The position numbers were made by a program, and so were the translations under genes. From Humulus lupulus (Eukaryota; Streptophyta; Magnoliopsida; Rosales; Cannabaceae): a DNA stretch of 64,000 nucleotides. The notes below the pieces were generated by a model. It made no database searches, was not told where the DNA came from, and worked only from the letters and a program-made list of their open reading frames with translations. Shown one piece after another: positions 46,954-59,196 of the stretch (position 1 is its first letter; every line of letters begins with the position of its first letter). The stretch spans positions 42,775,578 to 42,839,577 of the forward strand of contig NC_084793.1 in NCBI RefSeq assembly GCF_963169125.1, in the 5' to 3' direction.

Positions 46954-49900
46954 TCAAGACCCATTATCATCAACCCATAATCCTTCACCGTTTTCATGGA
47001 AACAAATACAATCATCATCAACTTCGTCATTATCTTCTATTGCGGTGAATGTGACAAGTTCTTCTTCGAGAGGTATATCATGTAAATCACCATCTTTAAT
47101 GTTCCATTCTATTGTTTGCGTTGGAAGAACAATTGACCATTGGTTGTCTGAAGGAACATTCACATAAAATACTTGTTTCGCTTGTGAAGCTAATATAAAT
47201 CGATCAGATTTGTGCCCAATTCGTTTTAGATTAAATAATGTGAAACAAAAATCTTCATATATTATGCCGCTATCACTTTTCACCCAATCACAAAAGAAAA
47301 CAGGTACTCGAGTTGTGATATAATCTAACTCCCAAATTTCATTAACTACTCCATAAAAAAGTCATATAACATTCAACTGGATTTTTATCTTTTGCACTAG
47401 AGACTTGCACAATTTTAGCAACAAGGCTAACACCACTGTTTTGTGTGTTTCTGTTGTTATCACGCTCCCTAGTGTTAAATAGAGTACCATTAATCATGTA
47501 TGATGAAAACTTGATGACATTAACCGAAGGTCCTCAAGAAATCCACTTAGCAATGTCTGAAACCTTATTTGATGTGTTTTGTAATTCTGACACAACCTAT
47601 CAAATCAACATACCAAAAACAACCAAAAATATCATCTTGTAATTAATTACTAATTAATGACAACTTTCAATAATCAACACAATTTACCTTTTGTTCTATC
47701 CAACTACTAAAAGTTCGATAATGTTCGTCTTGTAACTTTTTTGATTTCATTGACTTGGATGGAAATTTGGTTTTTATCCAATTAAAATGTTCCTTTCAAT
47801 TATACATATGTTGTTAAACAATTGAATATAAGAAATTACACAACTTAAATTTAATGTATTATATGAATATAACTCATTCGATATAAGGTTGAATTTCATT
47901 TATATTCTGCAACACAAGACAATGCGCTTCATCTAGAAGATCTCGACTTACTGTGCATACAACGCTACCACGACGACTCTGAATCTCAACATTTTCAACA
48001 TCATTTAACCCAATTTTCTGTACACCAGTCATGTATTCAGAACAAAATTCAATTGCCTCTTCTGCAATATAGCATTCGACGATGCATCCTTCCAACCAAC
48101 TTCTATTCTTAACACACCCCTTAAGAATCTTCATATATCGCTTGATGGACCCAAAACGGGTATGTTTTAAAAATTTATAACTCGTAAGCGCATGAATCGT
48201 ATATGGAATATAGTGTTCGTGTAAGCATGAGATCGAACCCAAAGGAGTTGTCTAAAATTGAAAAGAAGACTATTTTAAACCAAAATTAACAAATTCTAAC
48301 CTAGCTCCAAAGATTGAAGAGATTTTTGAATAATGAAAATAAAATAAAAGACAATAATATAGAAATTAAAGACAATATATATTACTAAATTAATAATTGT
48401 AAACAAGATGGTAAAATAAGATTATTAAGGATTAGAATCCACAAAATATAAGTTCAATAATATTTATAAGTACATTGATTCCCAAGTTTTAGTGATAGTT
48501 AAAATAAATCAAACTATCATTTTCAAAATAGATTTATAATTTTAAGCACAAATTACTTCTAAAAAGATAAGATTTTTCTTAACTTTTCAAAAAGTTATAA
48601 TTTCAAAGCATTTAATGTAAATAAACCTAATGAAATAACAAATAAATCAATGAACATTATTTATAAGGCAAAACATAATATTTTTGTTCTAACCATGGAT
48701 GTGTACAATTTAATGACACGTCTTACACAAAAAATATTATGTTTTTGCACTAATGAAGAACAAAGTGTAAATATGTGCTAACAATCCAAAATACATGATA
48801 TTTAAGATGAAAGAAGATATTTGAAGAAGAAAATTCCATAAAATTTGTTGCACAAAATGGGAAATCAACATACAAAATAAACACTATCTAGTTACATATT
48901 GTTTCATCATCACCTTAATAATCTTAAAAAGATTAGAAACACATAACTAGAATAGCAAATACAAACTAAAAATTACTAACATAAATAGGAAAATTTGGAG
49001 GATGAACCTCCAAATTTTTCCTCTAAAAATACATAGAAAATAACCAAAAAGAAGAAGAAGATGAAGAGAATAGAGAGGTTTTGAAATGGGTAGAATTTGT
49101 GGTATGGTAACATCTCCTAAAATTGATACCCTAAATGGTCTTCAAAACTCTCTATTTATAGCCAAAATGAGTATATTAAAATAATCAATTTAAATTAATT
49201 AAATTGATTAAATTAATTATAATATGGAAAATAGGGGTAAATTGTAGGGTGTAATGATGATGTTTTGGGGTAAAATGTGTAGAAAAGTTTGGGTAAAAAA
49301 TGACATTTTTGGGCATTGTGGGACAAGGGGACCAATTTTTGGGATCAAGAGGAAAAGAAGGTTGTGGCAGGATGCTGGGCCAGGCGGCTGCTGAAGGGGA
49401 ACCGTGGGGCTTGAGCTGCTGGCCGAAGGGTGCTGTTGGGTGGCGTGGTCTTCTGTTGGGCCGTGGGGCATTGAAGCAGGCCCACGGTGAGAAGCTGCTG
49501 GAGGCTGGATGTGCATTAGGTGTGGATGAGAGGAAGCTTGCTGGGAGGAGTTGCTGGGCCTTCTGGGCATGGGCCTTGTTCTTGGGCTGAAGAGAAATGC
49601 CATTTTGTTTTGTTATTTTCTTGAAAATATCACTTTCTTTTCTTCATTTTTCTTGCTTTTCAAGAGCCACAAATGCAATAATTTTCCTACAAACTAAATT
49701 AAATCATAATCAAATAATTTCAATTATAAAATGAGTCATAATAATTCTTTGAAAATATTAATTAAAACTTAATTTATAGTTAACATTTAAGTTCAATAAT
49801 ACAATATTTTTTTACCTCAAACTAAACAACAATAATTCAAATAATTAACTACAACATTTTACAACAAAATAACTATAAAAACACACAAAAATATATAAAA

Positions 49901-52164
49901 TAAAAAAAACCCAATAAATTCAAAATTACTTTAAAACTTAATAAATCAATTAAAAACTCAAGAATTAAGCAACAATTAGCACATAAAAAGTGGTAAAATA
50001 ACTCTATTTTGTAGAATTATCATCGCTCAAATGGATACATCCATCTTAAATCAACCGGACCACAATATCTTAGTTCTCTAACAAAGTGAACTATCAAATG
50101 GATCATTATCTCAAAAAATGCTGGCGGGAAATATTTCTCCAACTCACACAATACCTCAACAATTTCATCTCTTAACTTAGGTAACTTAAGTGGATCAATC
50201 ACCTTACAACACAATGACTTGAAAAACAAGCATAACCTTGTGATTACATCTCGAACTTTCCTAGGCAACACAGATCGAATGGCTACTGGTAGTAAATGTT
50301 GCATTAGAATATGACAATCGTGAGATTTCATGCCAGTCAGAATACAACTTTTCATATCTACCAATGACCTTATATTTGAGGAATATCCGTCTGGAACTTT
50401 TATATTAAACAAACATCTGCAAATTTCCATTATTTCCTCTTTAGTAAGAGTGTAAGCTGCATGAGGTAAATATGTTCATCTCTTATCTGGTTTTGGAGTT
50501 AATTCATCCCTTATACCCATTGCAACCAAGTCTTGTCTAGCCTTAATTCCATCCTTAGTTTCTCAGGAATATTCAACTATGTGCCAATCAAACTATCACA
50601 TACATTTTTCTCTATGTGTGTAACATCTAAATTATGACGTATAAGTAAGAAAGGCCAATATTCAAGTTCGAAGAAAACAAATTTCTTTTTATAACACCCT
50701 TTTGGCTCCTCCACAACCTTGGCCTTGCGACTACGTTTCATCTTTGTAGGTGTACGAACTTTAGGCTTCCCTAACTTGAACACAATTTTAGACATCTTCT
50801 CAAGTACTTGGATCCCATTCAATGGCTCAGGAGCCTCCTCAAACTCTTGTTTACCATTGAATGTCTTCTTCCAAGTCTGAAGTTTATGCGTATTAGGCAA
50901 GAACTTCCTATGTCCCATATAACATATTTTCCGAGAGTGTTTCAAGTATTCAGAACATGTTTTTTCTTCACAAACGGGGCAAGCCTTATATCCTTTCACA
51001 CTAATCCCAGATAAATTTCCATAAGTAGGAAAGTCATTAATTGTCCACAATAAGACCGCTCTAAGATTAAATTCTTCCTGCCTATACGCATCATAAACCT
51101 TAACCCCTTCATCCCACAAAGTTTTCAAGTCATCTATAAGAGGAGCTAGATAGACGTCAATATCATTACCAGGTTGTTTAGGTCCTGATATCAACAAGGT
51201 CAAAAGTGTAAACTTTCTCTTCATACACAACCATGGGAGTAGATTGTAAATAACAAGCATAACAGGCCAACAACTATACTTACTGCTAAGGGATGCGTGT
51301 GGATTAAACCCGTCAGTCGAAAGACCTAGACGAATATTATGAGATTCATTTCCAAAAGAAGGCCACTTTAAATCAACTCTCTTCCAAGCAAGGGTGTCAG
51401 CTGGATGTCTTAATTTACCATCCTTTATTCTTTCATTAGCATGCCACGACAAACTTTTAGCATGTTCGACATTTCTAAACAATCGGATGAAACGAGGAAT
51501 TGGCGGAAGGTACCACAAAACTTTGGCAGGTACTCCTTCCTTGACATCGTCACCATTTCTTTTCTTTTGCCATCGTGACTCACCACAAGTAGGACACGAT
51601 TTTGCGTCTGCAAAACTATTTCGATATAATATGCAATCATTAGGACATGTATGAATTTTTTTGTACTGCATGCCTAATGAGCATAACGTCTTCTTTGCCT
51701 CATAAAATGAAATTGGAATTTCATTATCTTCAGGCAATAACTCCTTCAAAAAACTAAAGAAATTAGTAATGCTTTTATCACTCTAGCCATGTTTAGCTTT
51801 TAGATTGTACAACCTAAGAAGCGCAGATAATTTTGTAAATCTTGTCAATCATTTCATCTAATGGATCCTAGTTCTCCTCCGCTATATTCCTCCTCACTCC
51901 TTTTAGTCTACTTGGCAGAGTTGGAGCAATCGGAGCTATCTCCCCATGGTAATACCAAATTGTGTAACTCTTGTCCATCCCATTGAAATATAAGTGTTCT
52001 TTAATCTTTCTAAGATCTATCTTTTTAACATTTCCACACTTAAGACATGGACAATAAGTAAAGTTTGGGTCTTTCACATTTTTCGAACAAAACCTTAAGA
52101 AAAAATCGACCTTGTTCCTATATTCCGCACATAACCTATTCACCGGCATCCACTGTTTATCCAT
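46954..52164 (-). pseudogene. tnp2: CACTA tnp2-type transposase, broken and split by LTR S
   Basis: The probable start is ATG 52164 (MDKQWMPVNRLCAEYRN) with the N-terminal Transpos_assoc-type zinc region (CPCLKCGN). The frame 51749-50577 holds the Transposase_21 core (CPNDCILYRNSFADAKSCPTC, GLSTDGFNPHASLSSKYS, KACPVCEE, NLDVTHIEKNVCDSL). The frame 50430-50020 continues (HDCHILMQHLLPVAIRSVL, YFPPAFFEIMIHLIVHFVRE, DLRWMYPFER). LTR S then interrupts, and YMKILKGCVKNRSWLEGCIV follows from about 48137. The C-terminal DUF4216-type part is 47283-46954 (DSGIIYEDFCFTLFNLKRIG). It needs about four frame changes and has stops near 51780, 50570, 50480 and 47874, so it is non-functional. Confidence 0.88.
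48143..50022 (-). mobile_element. S: solo LTR (1880 bp) inside tnp2
   Basis: On the plus strand it starts TGATGGACCC and ends ATTATCA, so on its sense strand it runs TGATAATTC...GGTCCATCA, with TGAT/ATCA ends. The 5-bp duplication TCGCT is at 48138-48142 and 50023-50027. Removing it restores the tnp2 reading MYPFER-YMKILK. A TATA box (TATAAATAGA) lies on the minus strand at 49151-49160. No second LTR or internal genes, so it is solo. Family unknown; open frames at 49217-49603 come from a GC-richer stretch. Confidence 0.9.
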
Positions 52165-53639
52165 ATATTCTCCTATGTCTATGGAAAAGAAAAGAAACAA
52201 CACTAAATAAACACGTGATAAAGTTGTATGTCTATATAAAACTAATTGTTTATTATCCTAGATAAATTCGGGCAGCATTTCCCCTATAATAGTGACCTAA
52301 CCATCTACATGTGAATAACAAAACAAACAATTCAAACAACATACAATAAGTTTCTTCCTTATAGGATGTCTATATTAAACTAATTATTTATTATCCTAGA
52401 TAAAATCGGGCAGCATTTCTCCTATAATAGTAACCTAACCATCTGCATGTGAATAGCAAAACAAACAATTCAAACAACATACAATAAGTTTCTTCCTTAT
52501 AGCTCCGCAGCACACAACCAAATTTCTCAGAACCTACTTCACTAAAACACACAAGTTCTTAACCTTCCATTATCATCGCAGCACACAATTTTAATCTCAG
52601 AACCTACTTCACTATGGATGCATATTTAAGATATTCAAACTCCTCTAACATTTGTTTAATAATATTAAAAGTAGAAGTAAGAGAATATATATGTACCTCT
52701 TGCAATTAATAATCCAAAAGCTAGCAAAATTACTTCACTTAGTAATCAAATTCGCTATTAAATCCACAAACCAATAAAATTAAATTAATAAATAATAAAT
52801 AAAATATCACTAAATATCTAGCAATATATAATGTATTATTGTAATTTTAGAAACTTAATTACCTCAAATGTGTGATTGATATAGGAATTTTGATGCAAAA
52901 TACTCTCTAAAATCTCACCACCAAAATCACAACCTATGAAATTAAATTAATTAATATGTTAAACATTACTAAACAAATATCACTAAATATCTAATAATAG
53001 TAAATGATATTGGTAAACAAATAAAAAAAACCCCAATGTGCCACTAATTATAATCTAAACAAAAAATCAATAAAAAATTTCATAACCTAAAAACTTAATA
53101 ATCAACAAAAACATAAAAATTTTCATATATTTATATTTTATAAATTATTTAATAAATTTATTTTAACATAACTATATATATATATATATATATAACAAAA
53201 TAGTTACAATTTACAAAAAAAAGTTTAAATATATATAAAAAATATATCTAAATTTTAAAATAAAAAATGAGAAAAATTTAAAAAAATCATGAACATATAT
53301 ACTCTAATGAAATCTATACAATGTGATAGGTTAAATTAAAAAAAAAAAAACTAAAAAGACATAAATATATAAAAAAACTTCCATGAAAAACTAATCCTAC
53401 AATGTATATAAAATAATGCATAAAAATGAAAAATTAACACAAAATCATGTATATTACTCATCCTAATACTAAAACTATGATTTTTTTTACCAAATAATTA
53501 ACTAAAAAGCAAGAAAATTAAAAAAACTTACCTTTAAAACCCTAAAAAACGCAGCCCCCTTCCTTCTCGGTTTTGCTCTCCGGTTTGCAATCCGTATAAT
53601 GGTTCGAATGAGAGGAAGAAGAAGGGAAATTTGGTTTAA

Positions 53640-53815
53640 ATGGGCAGGGGACATCCAACATCTCCCACTGAGAGACGTGGGACACGTGGCACGTCTCCCA
53701 GTGGGAGACGTTGAGACATTGGATGTACCCTCGTATACATCCAACGTCTCCCACTGGGAGACGTGCCATGTGTCCCACGTCTCCGAGTGGGAGACGTTGG
53801 ATGTATCCATGACCA
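53640..53815. repeat. Right subterminal repeats of CACTA
   Basis: Repeated CGTCTCCCACTGGGAGACG-type palindromes in alternating orientation (about six half-sites), with GGACACGTGGCACGT and TTGGATGTA spacers. The motif is the same as at the left end (43848-44022). Overlapping open frames here on both strands are by-products of the repetition. Confidence 0.78.
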
Positions 53816-53931
53816 CTCCCCCAGCCTATTTCCAACGTCTTCCACCATTTTTAATGTCTTCCAATTGTAGCCATTAATATAAACTTTCAATGTCTTACAC
53901 CATTAGACATTTAAAACCCCTGATAAGTTTT

Positions 53932-53960
53932 AATGTCTTACACCAATGGTGTAAGACATT
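53932..53960. repeat. Perfect inverted repeat near CACTA right end
   Basis: AATGTCTTACACC, three bases, then GGTGTAAGACATT: 13-base arms with a 3-base loop, 35 bp from the transposon end. A third, direct copy of the arm lies near 53888. It may be a diverged subterminal binding site. Confidence 0.7.
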
Positions 53961-53998
53961 GTAGGGAGTCATTGTATATCAAATTTGTTGTAGTGACC

Positions 53999-54372
53999 AG
54001 CCCCATACTATCAAGAATGGAACTGATCATGCCCATCCATTGCTCAGCTCTGAATGGATCTAGGCCTCCCTCAAAGACTGGAGGGTAATACTCCTGGAAT
54101 CTTCCACAGAGAAATTCCCATCTATTCTCAACCCTAGGCTGAGCCAAAGCTGGTGCCACTCCTGGCACAACAAAGGAAGAGGTGCTTCCCAATAGATTCC
54201 GTTGTTGCTTCAGATACCTGATCTCTTCCTCATGTCTCTGCAACCTTAATTGCAAATCTGTGATCATCTGCTGAAAATTCATAGAAGCAGATGAAGAACT
54301 AATACCCTGGCCGTAACTCCCAGCCTCATTATCCGTCTTGGATATAAACCTGCTAATAGAATCTGCAATCAA
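53999..54372 (-). CDS. gag: T element gag, N-terminal part
   Basis: The minus frame is open from about 54378 to the CACTA insertion: ISRFISKTDNEAGSYGQG, a helix with heptad spacing (LQLRLQRHEEEIRYLKQQR), then FQEYYPPVFEGGLDPFRAEQW, the start of the capsid domain of Ty3/Gypsy gag. No ATG is found at the frame start; the first internal ATG is that of MNFQQM. It continues in frame at 43808 once the CACTA element is removed. Confidence 0.78.
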
Positions 54373-54839
54373 TAACTTGACTCATTAAACATGATGAGCA
54401 TATCAAGAGCTTTCCCCACGGGAACGATCTTACCACACCACATTCATTAACCACTTGCAGTGCTATAAACATGCCCATGACATTCATACATCAATTATAA
54501 TCCCTGCTCTTCAACATTAATACCATGCCTCCAACTCCAGCATGCAGATATCACAATTATATATTCACAGAGCAGGTAATCTTATAATCACATTCATATA
54601 TATATATATATATATATATTCACGGAGCATATAATCATATAGTCAAGAGCCAGGCTCTATCAGAATCTCATGCTCCCTAATACAATGTGCAGGTAAAGCA
54701 TTTACATACTATTTAAGCAGTTAAGCACATAACTACATAAATAGTTACCATTCTCTGAGTTAAGCTATCTTCAGTGACGAGTGTACATGCCTAACTTGTC
54801 TTCAGGAACCATAAACCTTGGCTCACTCTGATACCAAGT
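54373..54839 (-). other. T element leader and primer binding site
   Basis: Just inside the 5' LTR the minus strand reads TTGGTATCAGAGTGAGCC (54838-54821), the primer site expected for initiator methionine tRNA (TGGTATCAGAGC type). The leader to gag is about 450 bp and includes a (TA)n run at about 54598-54620. Confidence 0.85.
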
Positions 54840-57443
54840 TGTAACGCCCTAAACTCCAGGGACCGTTGCGGTGTGCCTTGTAAACAGTGCTAAACTCGCT
54901 AATCGAGTCATTTGGCCAAAATCATGTAACTAAGTATGATTAGCGGTTTAGGGAATAAATTTTTTGGTTAAGATGTAACGTTTCATTAGAACGTTTATTA
55001 TATGCATTGGGATCCCAAAAATATAATTTAGAGGTCTATTACAAGAAAATATTTACAACCAGCTGATCTAGGCAGCAAAACAGGGTTAAACCCTAGTTCC
55101 TCTTCAAACCTCGGCCGTGGTGGTCGAGCAGCTGCATATGTACACATCATCACCTCAGCTCTCCAACTCAAGGATGGTCCAACTTTCTTTTGCCTTTACC
55201 TACACCACATAGCACCCGTGAGCCGAAGCCCAGCAAGAAAACTTAATATGCTCATGAACAGTAATAACATGTCATTAAATCAGAAGGCACACGCCTAGCA
55301 GATATAGCCCTAGCCAAGCAGGCAAATGAATTCACGTATCGTTGAGTATAACACATCAACCAATGATCATAATAATCATTCAGGGCTTTTAGCCCCAAAG
55401 AGAAGAGTGACAGTGGTATAGTCACTAAGGTGGGTTTATTCCCAATAGCCACGTGACGATAGGGTCACGAGGGCTTTATAGATAAGTGAGCCTTTCACTA
55501 GCTTAAACAGGATAGGTGCATGATGACTAGTCACCAACATAGCTTTCGTCATGACCATAGAGTCATAACCATCGAACTCTGTTCCCTAGCCATGTGACAA
55601 GCAGCCACCTAGGCCTTAGGCCCTGACTCTAGTAACTAGTCTTAGACTAGGCAAGCGCTTATAAGATTCATCGAACTTAGGGTCAGTCAACCGTTAATGC
55701 CTTAGAGTCATTCAATGCCGATATCGATTAGATCTAATCTTCATTCGGCCCTGTGTTCAGGACGCTTATGCCGCTTCTGACTCTTAGGTCAGTATCCCTG
55801 ACTAATCAGTACCATATACAAGTAAGCAATGCCACCAAAAATATATCATATGTCAAATATCTAAATAAAGGGCATTCGGCATGCTCACTCAATAATTACT
55901 AGCACAATTTAGATAATGCATAAACACAGAGGCTCAAGCTCTGAACAATCTCATACTCAATACTCATAGCATGCCCTAATCACATGTTGCTTGTGCATTA
56001 CATGCATCACATTTAAACATCCAACATGCATCAAGAATAACCATGCATGTCACATATACACAGGGTGCAACTTTCTTACCTCAGGTTCGAGCAAGAATTA
56101 GTAAAAGAACGACCCTTGAGAACGATCAATCCTTTGATCCTTTAGTGGTCACCTAGTCATAACCATATATGGAATCCCATCAATAAAATAAATCATAAAA
56201 AGGTTTATAATCTAAAACCACACTCCCGGGATCCATCCCGCACTCTCGGGACTCTTAATCTACCTAAACGGGGCAAAGGAACCCATCCCCAAGCCTTAAA
56301 AGTTATCCAGAGCCCTAAAATAGGCTTGCTGGAAAATGGACCAGCGCTGCAGCCCTATTAAATGGCGCTGAGGCGCTATTTCAAGTCAGAGAGGCCCAGC
56401 TCTCTGCTCTGCCTAGTGCTGCTGCGCCCTGAATGGCGCTGCTGCGCCAACCACAGACCAGAAACTTTATGGTTTTCTCTCCTTGGGATTTCCCTTAAAA
56501 CCAACCCTCCAAACCAATCCCAAACATCACCCAATTCAACCCCTAAACCTCATCTACATCACACCCTCATCAAAACCCAAGCATCCAAACTCAAGAACTT
56601 TCATTAATTCCCAACTAACCATATCAAAATCCTCAACTGAAAAACCAAAAGGAAAAACAGAGTATAACAAGGTTTTCATGGATGAATTCACTTGCCTCAA
56701 GCTTGATTTAGACCCCCTTCAATGATTGAACCCAAAGTCCTAAGCCCTCAAGCCTTGCTCTCCTAGCTTGGTTCTTCAATTTGAGGTCAAAAATCAGAAA
56801 AGGAAAAGAAGAGAAGGAGAGGTACGGGAGAGAGATGAGATAGGATGATGATGCTCTATTTTTCTTACATTTTCTACAGCCTTTAAATGATACATATCAT
56901 TTGCCAAATGACCATATTGTCCCTAGGTCAATAAAATCCCTCTAAAGACTTCCAAGGGTAAAACCATCCTTTCCTGCCTATGCCGTTAATTATAATTAAC
57001 ACCCTCCAATTCCCATTATTCTCAATATTCTCAAATACCAATAATTCATATCCCGTTACCCTCTAGTTCCCGGCAACGTTCTAATCACCAAATTACCCCG
57101 AGACTCGCTCCGAGCCTCGAACTTAAACCCGTTATGACTAGGCCGAAAACTTGCATTCCATGATCGTCTCATGCCGAATGGCTCGAACCAATCCACATAT
57201 AATGTGGTATTATTTATAATTCACCCACATGCATAAAAATACACAATCACGCCCTCAACAGGACAAATTACAAAAATGCCCTTATAATTAAAAATGAACC
57301 CATATGCATGCATTTACCATCATATAATAATATAATTCACATAAACAAGCATATAATCATTAAATATCATAATAAATCAATTATGGCCCTCCCGGCCTCC
57401 TAATCAAGGTCCTAAACCTTATTAGGAAATTTGGGGCATTACA
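54840..57443 (-). repeat. 5' LTR of T (T-C, 2604 bp)
   Basis: The same length as the 3' copy 35410-38013, with only scattered substitutions; the most obvious cluster is in the first 140 bp. It ends GGGGCATTACA before TTATG. Confidence 0.92.
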
Positions 57444-57914
57444 TTATGTTTTATAATATATGATGTAGTTTTATGCTCATGTATGCGATGTATGTTTTTA
57501 GTAGGTTTTCCTTGCTGGGAATTAGGCTCATTCCTTTATTTTTAGTGTGATGCAGGAAATTAAATATGGAGGGTGGAAGGATTCTTGGAAGCTTGGCATG
57601 TGTGTTGAGGATGAACGGACTGAGTGGATTGCGTGTCGATCGAGGATGGCGTTTATTTTAGTCTTTTAAATTATGTTTTGATGTAATTCCGCAATTAGTA
57701 TTTAAAGTTTATGTATTTTTGTTTTATCAAACAATGTTTTTACGTTTTAAATAATGGGTACCCATACCATATTTTACATTCTATTTTGTAATATTTACTT
57801 TGGAATTTTAATAAATTTATTATTATTTCTTATGTATGTTTTCTTCAAAGTGGCACTAAGTCTAGTAGTTTTAATGGTCCAAAGTCTTAGAAATAGTTGT
57901 GTCATTACATAAGA

Positions 57915-58482
57915 TAATTAAACTCTTAAATTCATATAATTTAAAAATTAATTAAATAAAATATATTTTCAACAACTTAGGAATTAGGGTTTGGGGTACC
58001 AAGATGGTGCCCTAGGGCCGGCGACACAAGGTGCCAAGCTCAGGTAGCTGGCTGGCATGTAGGGGCTCGACCAGGGGCTTGGCGCACGGGCACAGCAGGC
58101 GCGGAGGCAGGCTGGTACATGGTGCACGCAGGGACCCGCGGGGCAGCACACAGGGAGCCATGGGGCTGCTGGCTGCATCTGGCGCGTGGCTGCAGGAGGC
58201 TCGGACCGTGTGCCTCTTAGGTGCATGGTTCAGGTTCCTCCTTATATTTGTGTATAGATATTTAAAATACATATTTCTCAAACAAATTTACAAAAATCCT
58301 ATGCCCTTTATGGCTTACACAAGATCTAGAAAAACAATAAAATTCCTAACCCAATAACACCATATAATTAACGATCTATCATTCAACCATACATTCAAAA
58401 AACATATCCATCCATTCAATATACATATCAACATACATATAACAAATGCAAGAAACCTACACAGTATTTAATATATATATAT
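57915..58482 (-). other. Copia-1 leader, LTR-proximal part with GC-rich island
   Basis: After AT-rich sequence, about 57990-58225 is strongly GC-rich, then the sequence returns to AT-rich. It occupies the same place as the GC-rich island of Copia-2 (24405-24592): about 250-300 bp downstream of the 5' LTR once the MITE is removed. Open frames on both strands here are composition artefacts. Confidence 0.6.
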
Positions 58483-58885
58483 GGGTGCACTCTTAATGGT
58501 TACTACCTATGGATGGTTACTTTAATATTAACTATTAGATTAAAATCAATGGTCCATATTTATAGTTGTTAATTAATATTCTAAAAATAAAATTTGATTT
58601 TTTCAAATTTTCGGAAAGGCTACCTGATGAAAAACGTGTATTTATTATTAAAATGTAATATTGTAAACTTTTAATTTTTCAAATGCATGTCAATTTCTAA
58701 ATATAACTAGTGTCTCTCATTGGTTGAAAACAACATTAAATGGTAAAAAAGAAATAACTAAATTCGAAATTAATGTAGAAAAAAATATTTACTTGTTCGT
58801 GACTTGTTATTCCAAGTCACTATGTTGCCACATCATCATAATTGTTAGTATCCATCTATGGGTAGTAACCATTGAGAAGTCTTCC
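58483..58885. mobile_element. MITE (about 403 bp)
   Basis: Terminal inverted repeats of about 38 bp: the left end has AATGGTTACTACCTATGGAT and the right end, inverted, AATGGTTACTACCCATAGAT. It is noncoding. Both flanks are (TA)n, so the target duplication length, and with it the superfamily, cannot be read. It sits between the PBS and the leader island of Copia-1. Confidence 0.75.
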
Positions 58886-58902
58886 ATATATATATATGTA
58901 TA

Positions 58903-58920
58903 GACTGCTCTAGTACCAAT
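58903..58920 (-). promoter_or_regulatory. Primer binding site of Copia-1
   Basis: Directly inside the 5' LTR the minus strand reads ATTGGTACTAGAGCAGTC, close to the usual plant Copia site for initiator methionine tRNA (TGGTATCAGAGC), with two changes. Confidence 0.7.
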
Positions 58921-59196
58921 TGTTGGTATTAAATGATAAAATCAAAGGTATGCAGCGGAATATATGGACCCATTTTAATAAATATTTATACCAGCCAAGA
59001 TAATACACATATATAAATATTAAATCACATACAAATAGATCAGGGATTACCTCTTGTAGCCTATCAAGTGTCCTTGAGTATTTTTGTATAAATCAACGAT
59101 CTTCCTATCCAGTGTTCTAAGATCTCACACCGTGATCTTTCAGACCAATCCTCAAACACACAAGGACATGTGTGGGCATGTAGGATTCAAAATGTT

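Larger units (their letters stand above)
43812..53995 (-). mobile_element. CACTA (En/Spm) transposon, 10.2 kb
   Basis: Termini are CACTACAAGAAAATAAG and, inverted on the right, CACTACAACAAATTTG, flanked by the 3-bp duplication ACC (43809-43811, 53996-53998). Subterminal regions hold repeated GTCTCCCA(C/G)TGGGAGAC palindromes. Two genes lie on the minus strand: tnp2-type transposase (52164-46954) and an accessory gene with Transposase_24 and Ulp1-like protease domains (46815-44296). Both have stops and frameshifts, so this copy is defective, but its ends look suitable for mobilisation in trans. It sits in the gag of T. Confidence 0.93.
35410..57443 (-). mobile_element. T: Tekay-like Ty3/Gypsy element with both LTRs, split by two insertions
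   Basis: Ends are TGTAACACCC and GGGGCATTACA, flanked by TTATG (35405-35409, 57444-57448). The two LTRs are each 2604 bp and close to identical. In minus orientation it reads 5' LTR (54840-57443), iMet-type PBS, gag, remains of protease, RT and integrase, a purine-rich AAAGAGGGGATAGT tract and the 3' LTR. Gag stays open across the CACTA insertion, while pol is riddled with stops and has large deletions (about 3.9 kb of internal sequence remains once insertions are removed). The LTR type and pol remains fit the chromovirus Tekay/Del group; the lineage name is an inference. Confidence 0.88.
33624..57909 (+). mobile_element. Z: solo LTR (about 2.25 kb) split by element T
   Basis: It starts TGTAGAGTCCCAG at 33624 and ends GTGTCATTACA at 57909, flanked by TAAGA (33619-33623 and 57910-57914). 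The two parts are 33624-35409 and 57449-57909. TATA is at 34489-34496 (CTCTATAAATAGG). Part of it (about 34050-34290) is similar to Y2 (about 20925-21160), and its right part has the shared TTTTCCTTGCTGGG...GATGCAGG block (57505-57555). It lies in the Copia-1 leader. No coding frame and no second LTR, hence solo. Confidence 0.88.

Noticed and set aside
49217..49603. Open frames on both strands in LTR S
   Set aside because: They lie in the GC-richer part of a solo LTR with no homology or start signals. The TATA box at 49151-49160 suggests this is promoter-proximal U3.
53502..53890. Open frames on both strands with repeated GDVGH and SQWET motifs
   Set aside because: Translation of palindromic CACTA subterminal repeats, not a gene.
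57984..58357. Overlapping open frames on both strands in the Copia-1 leader
   Set aside because: GC-rich composition artefact, as in the Copia-2 leader.
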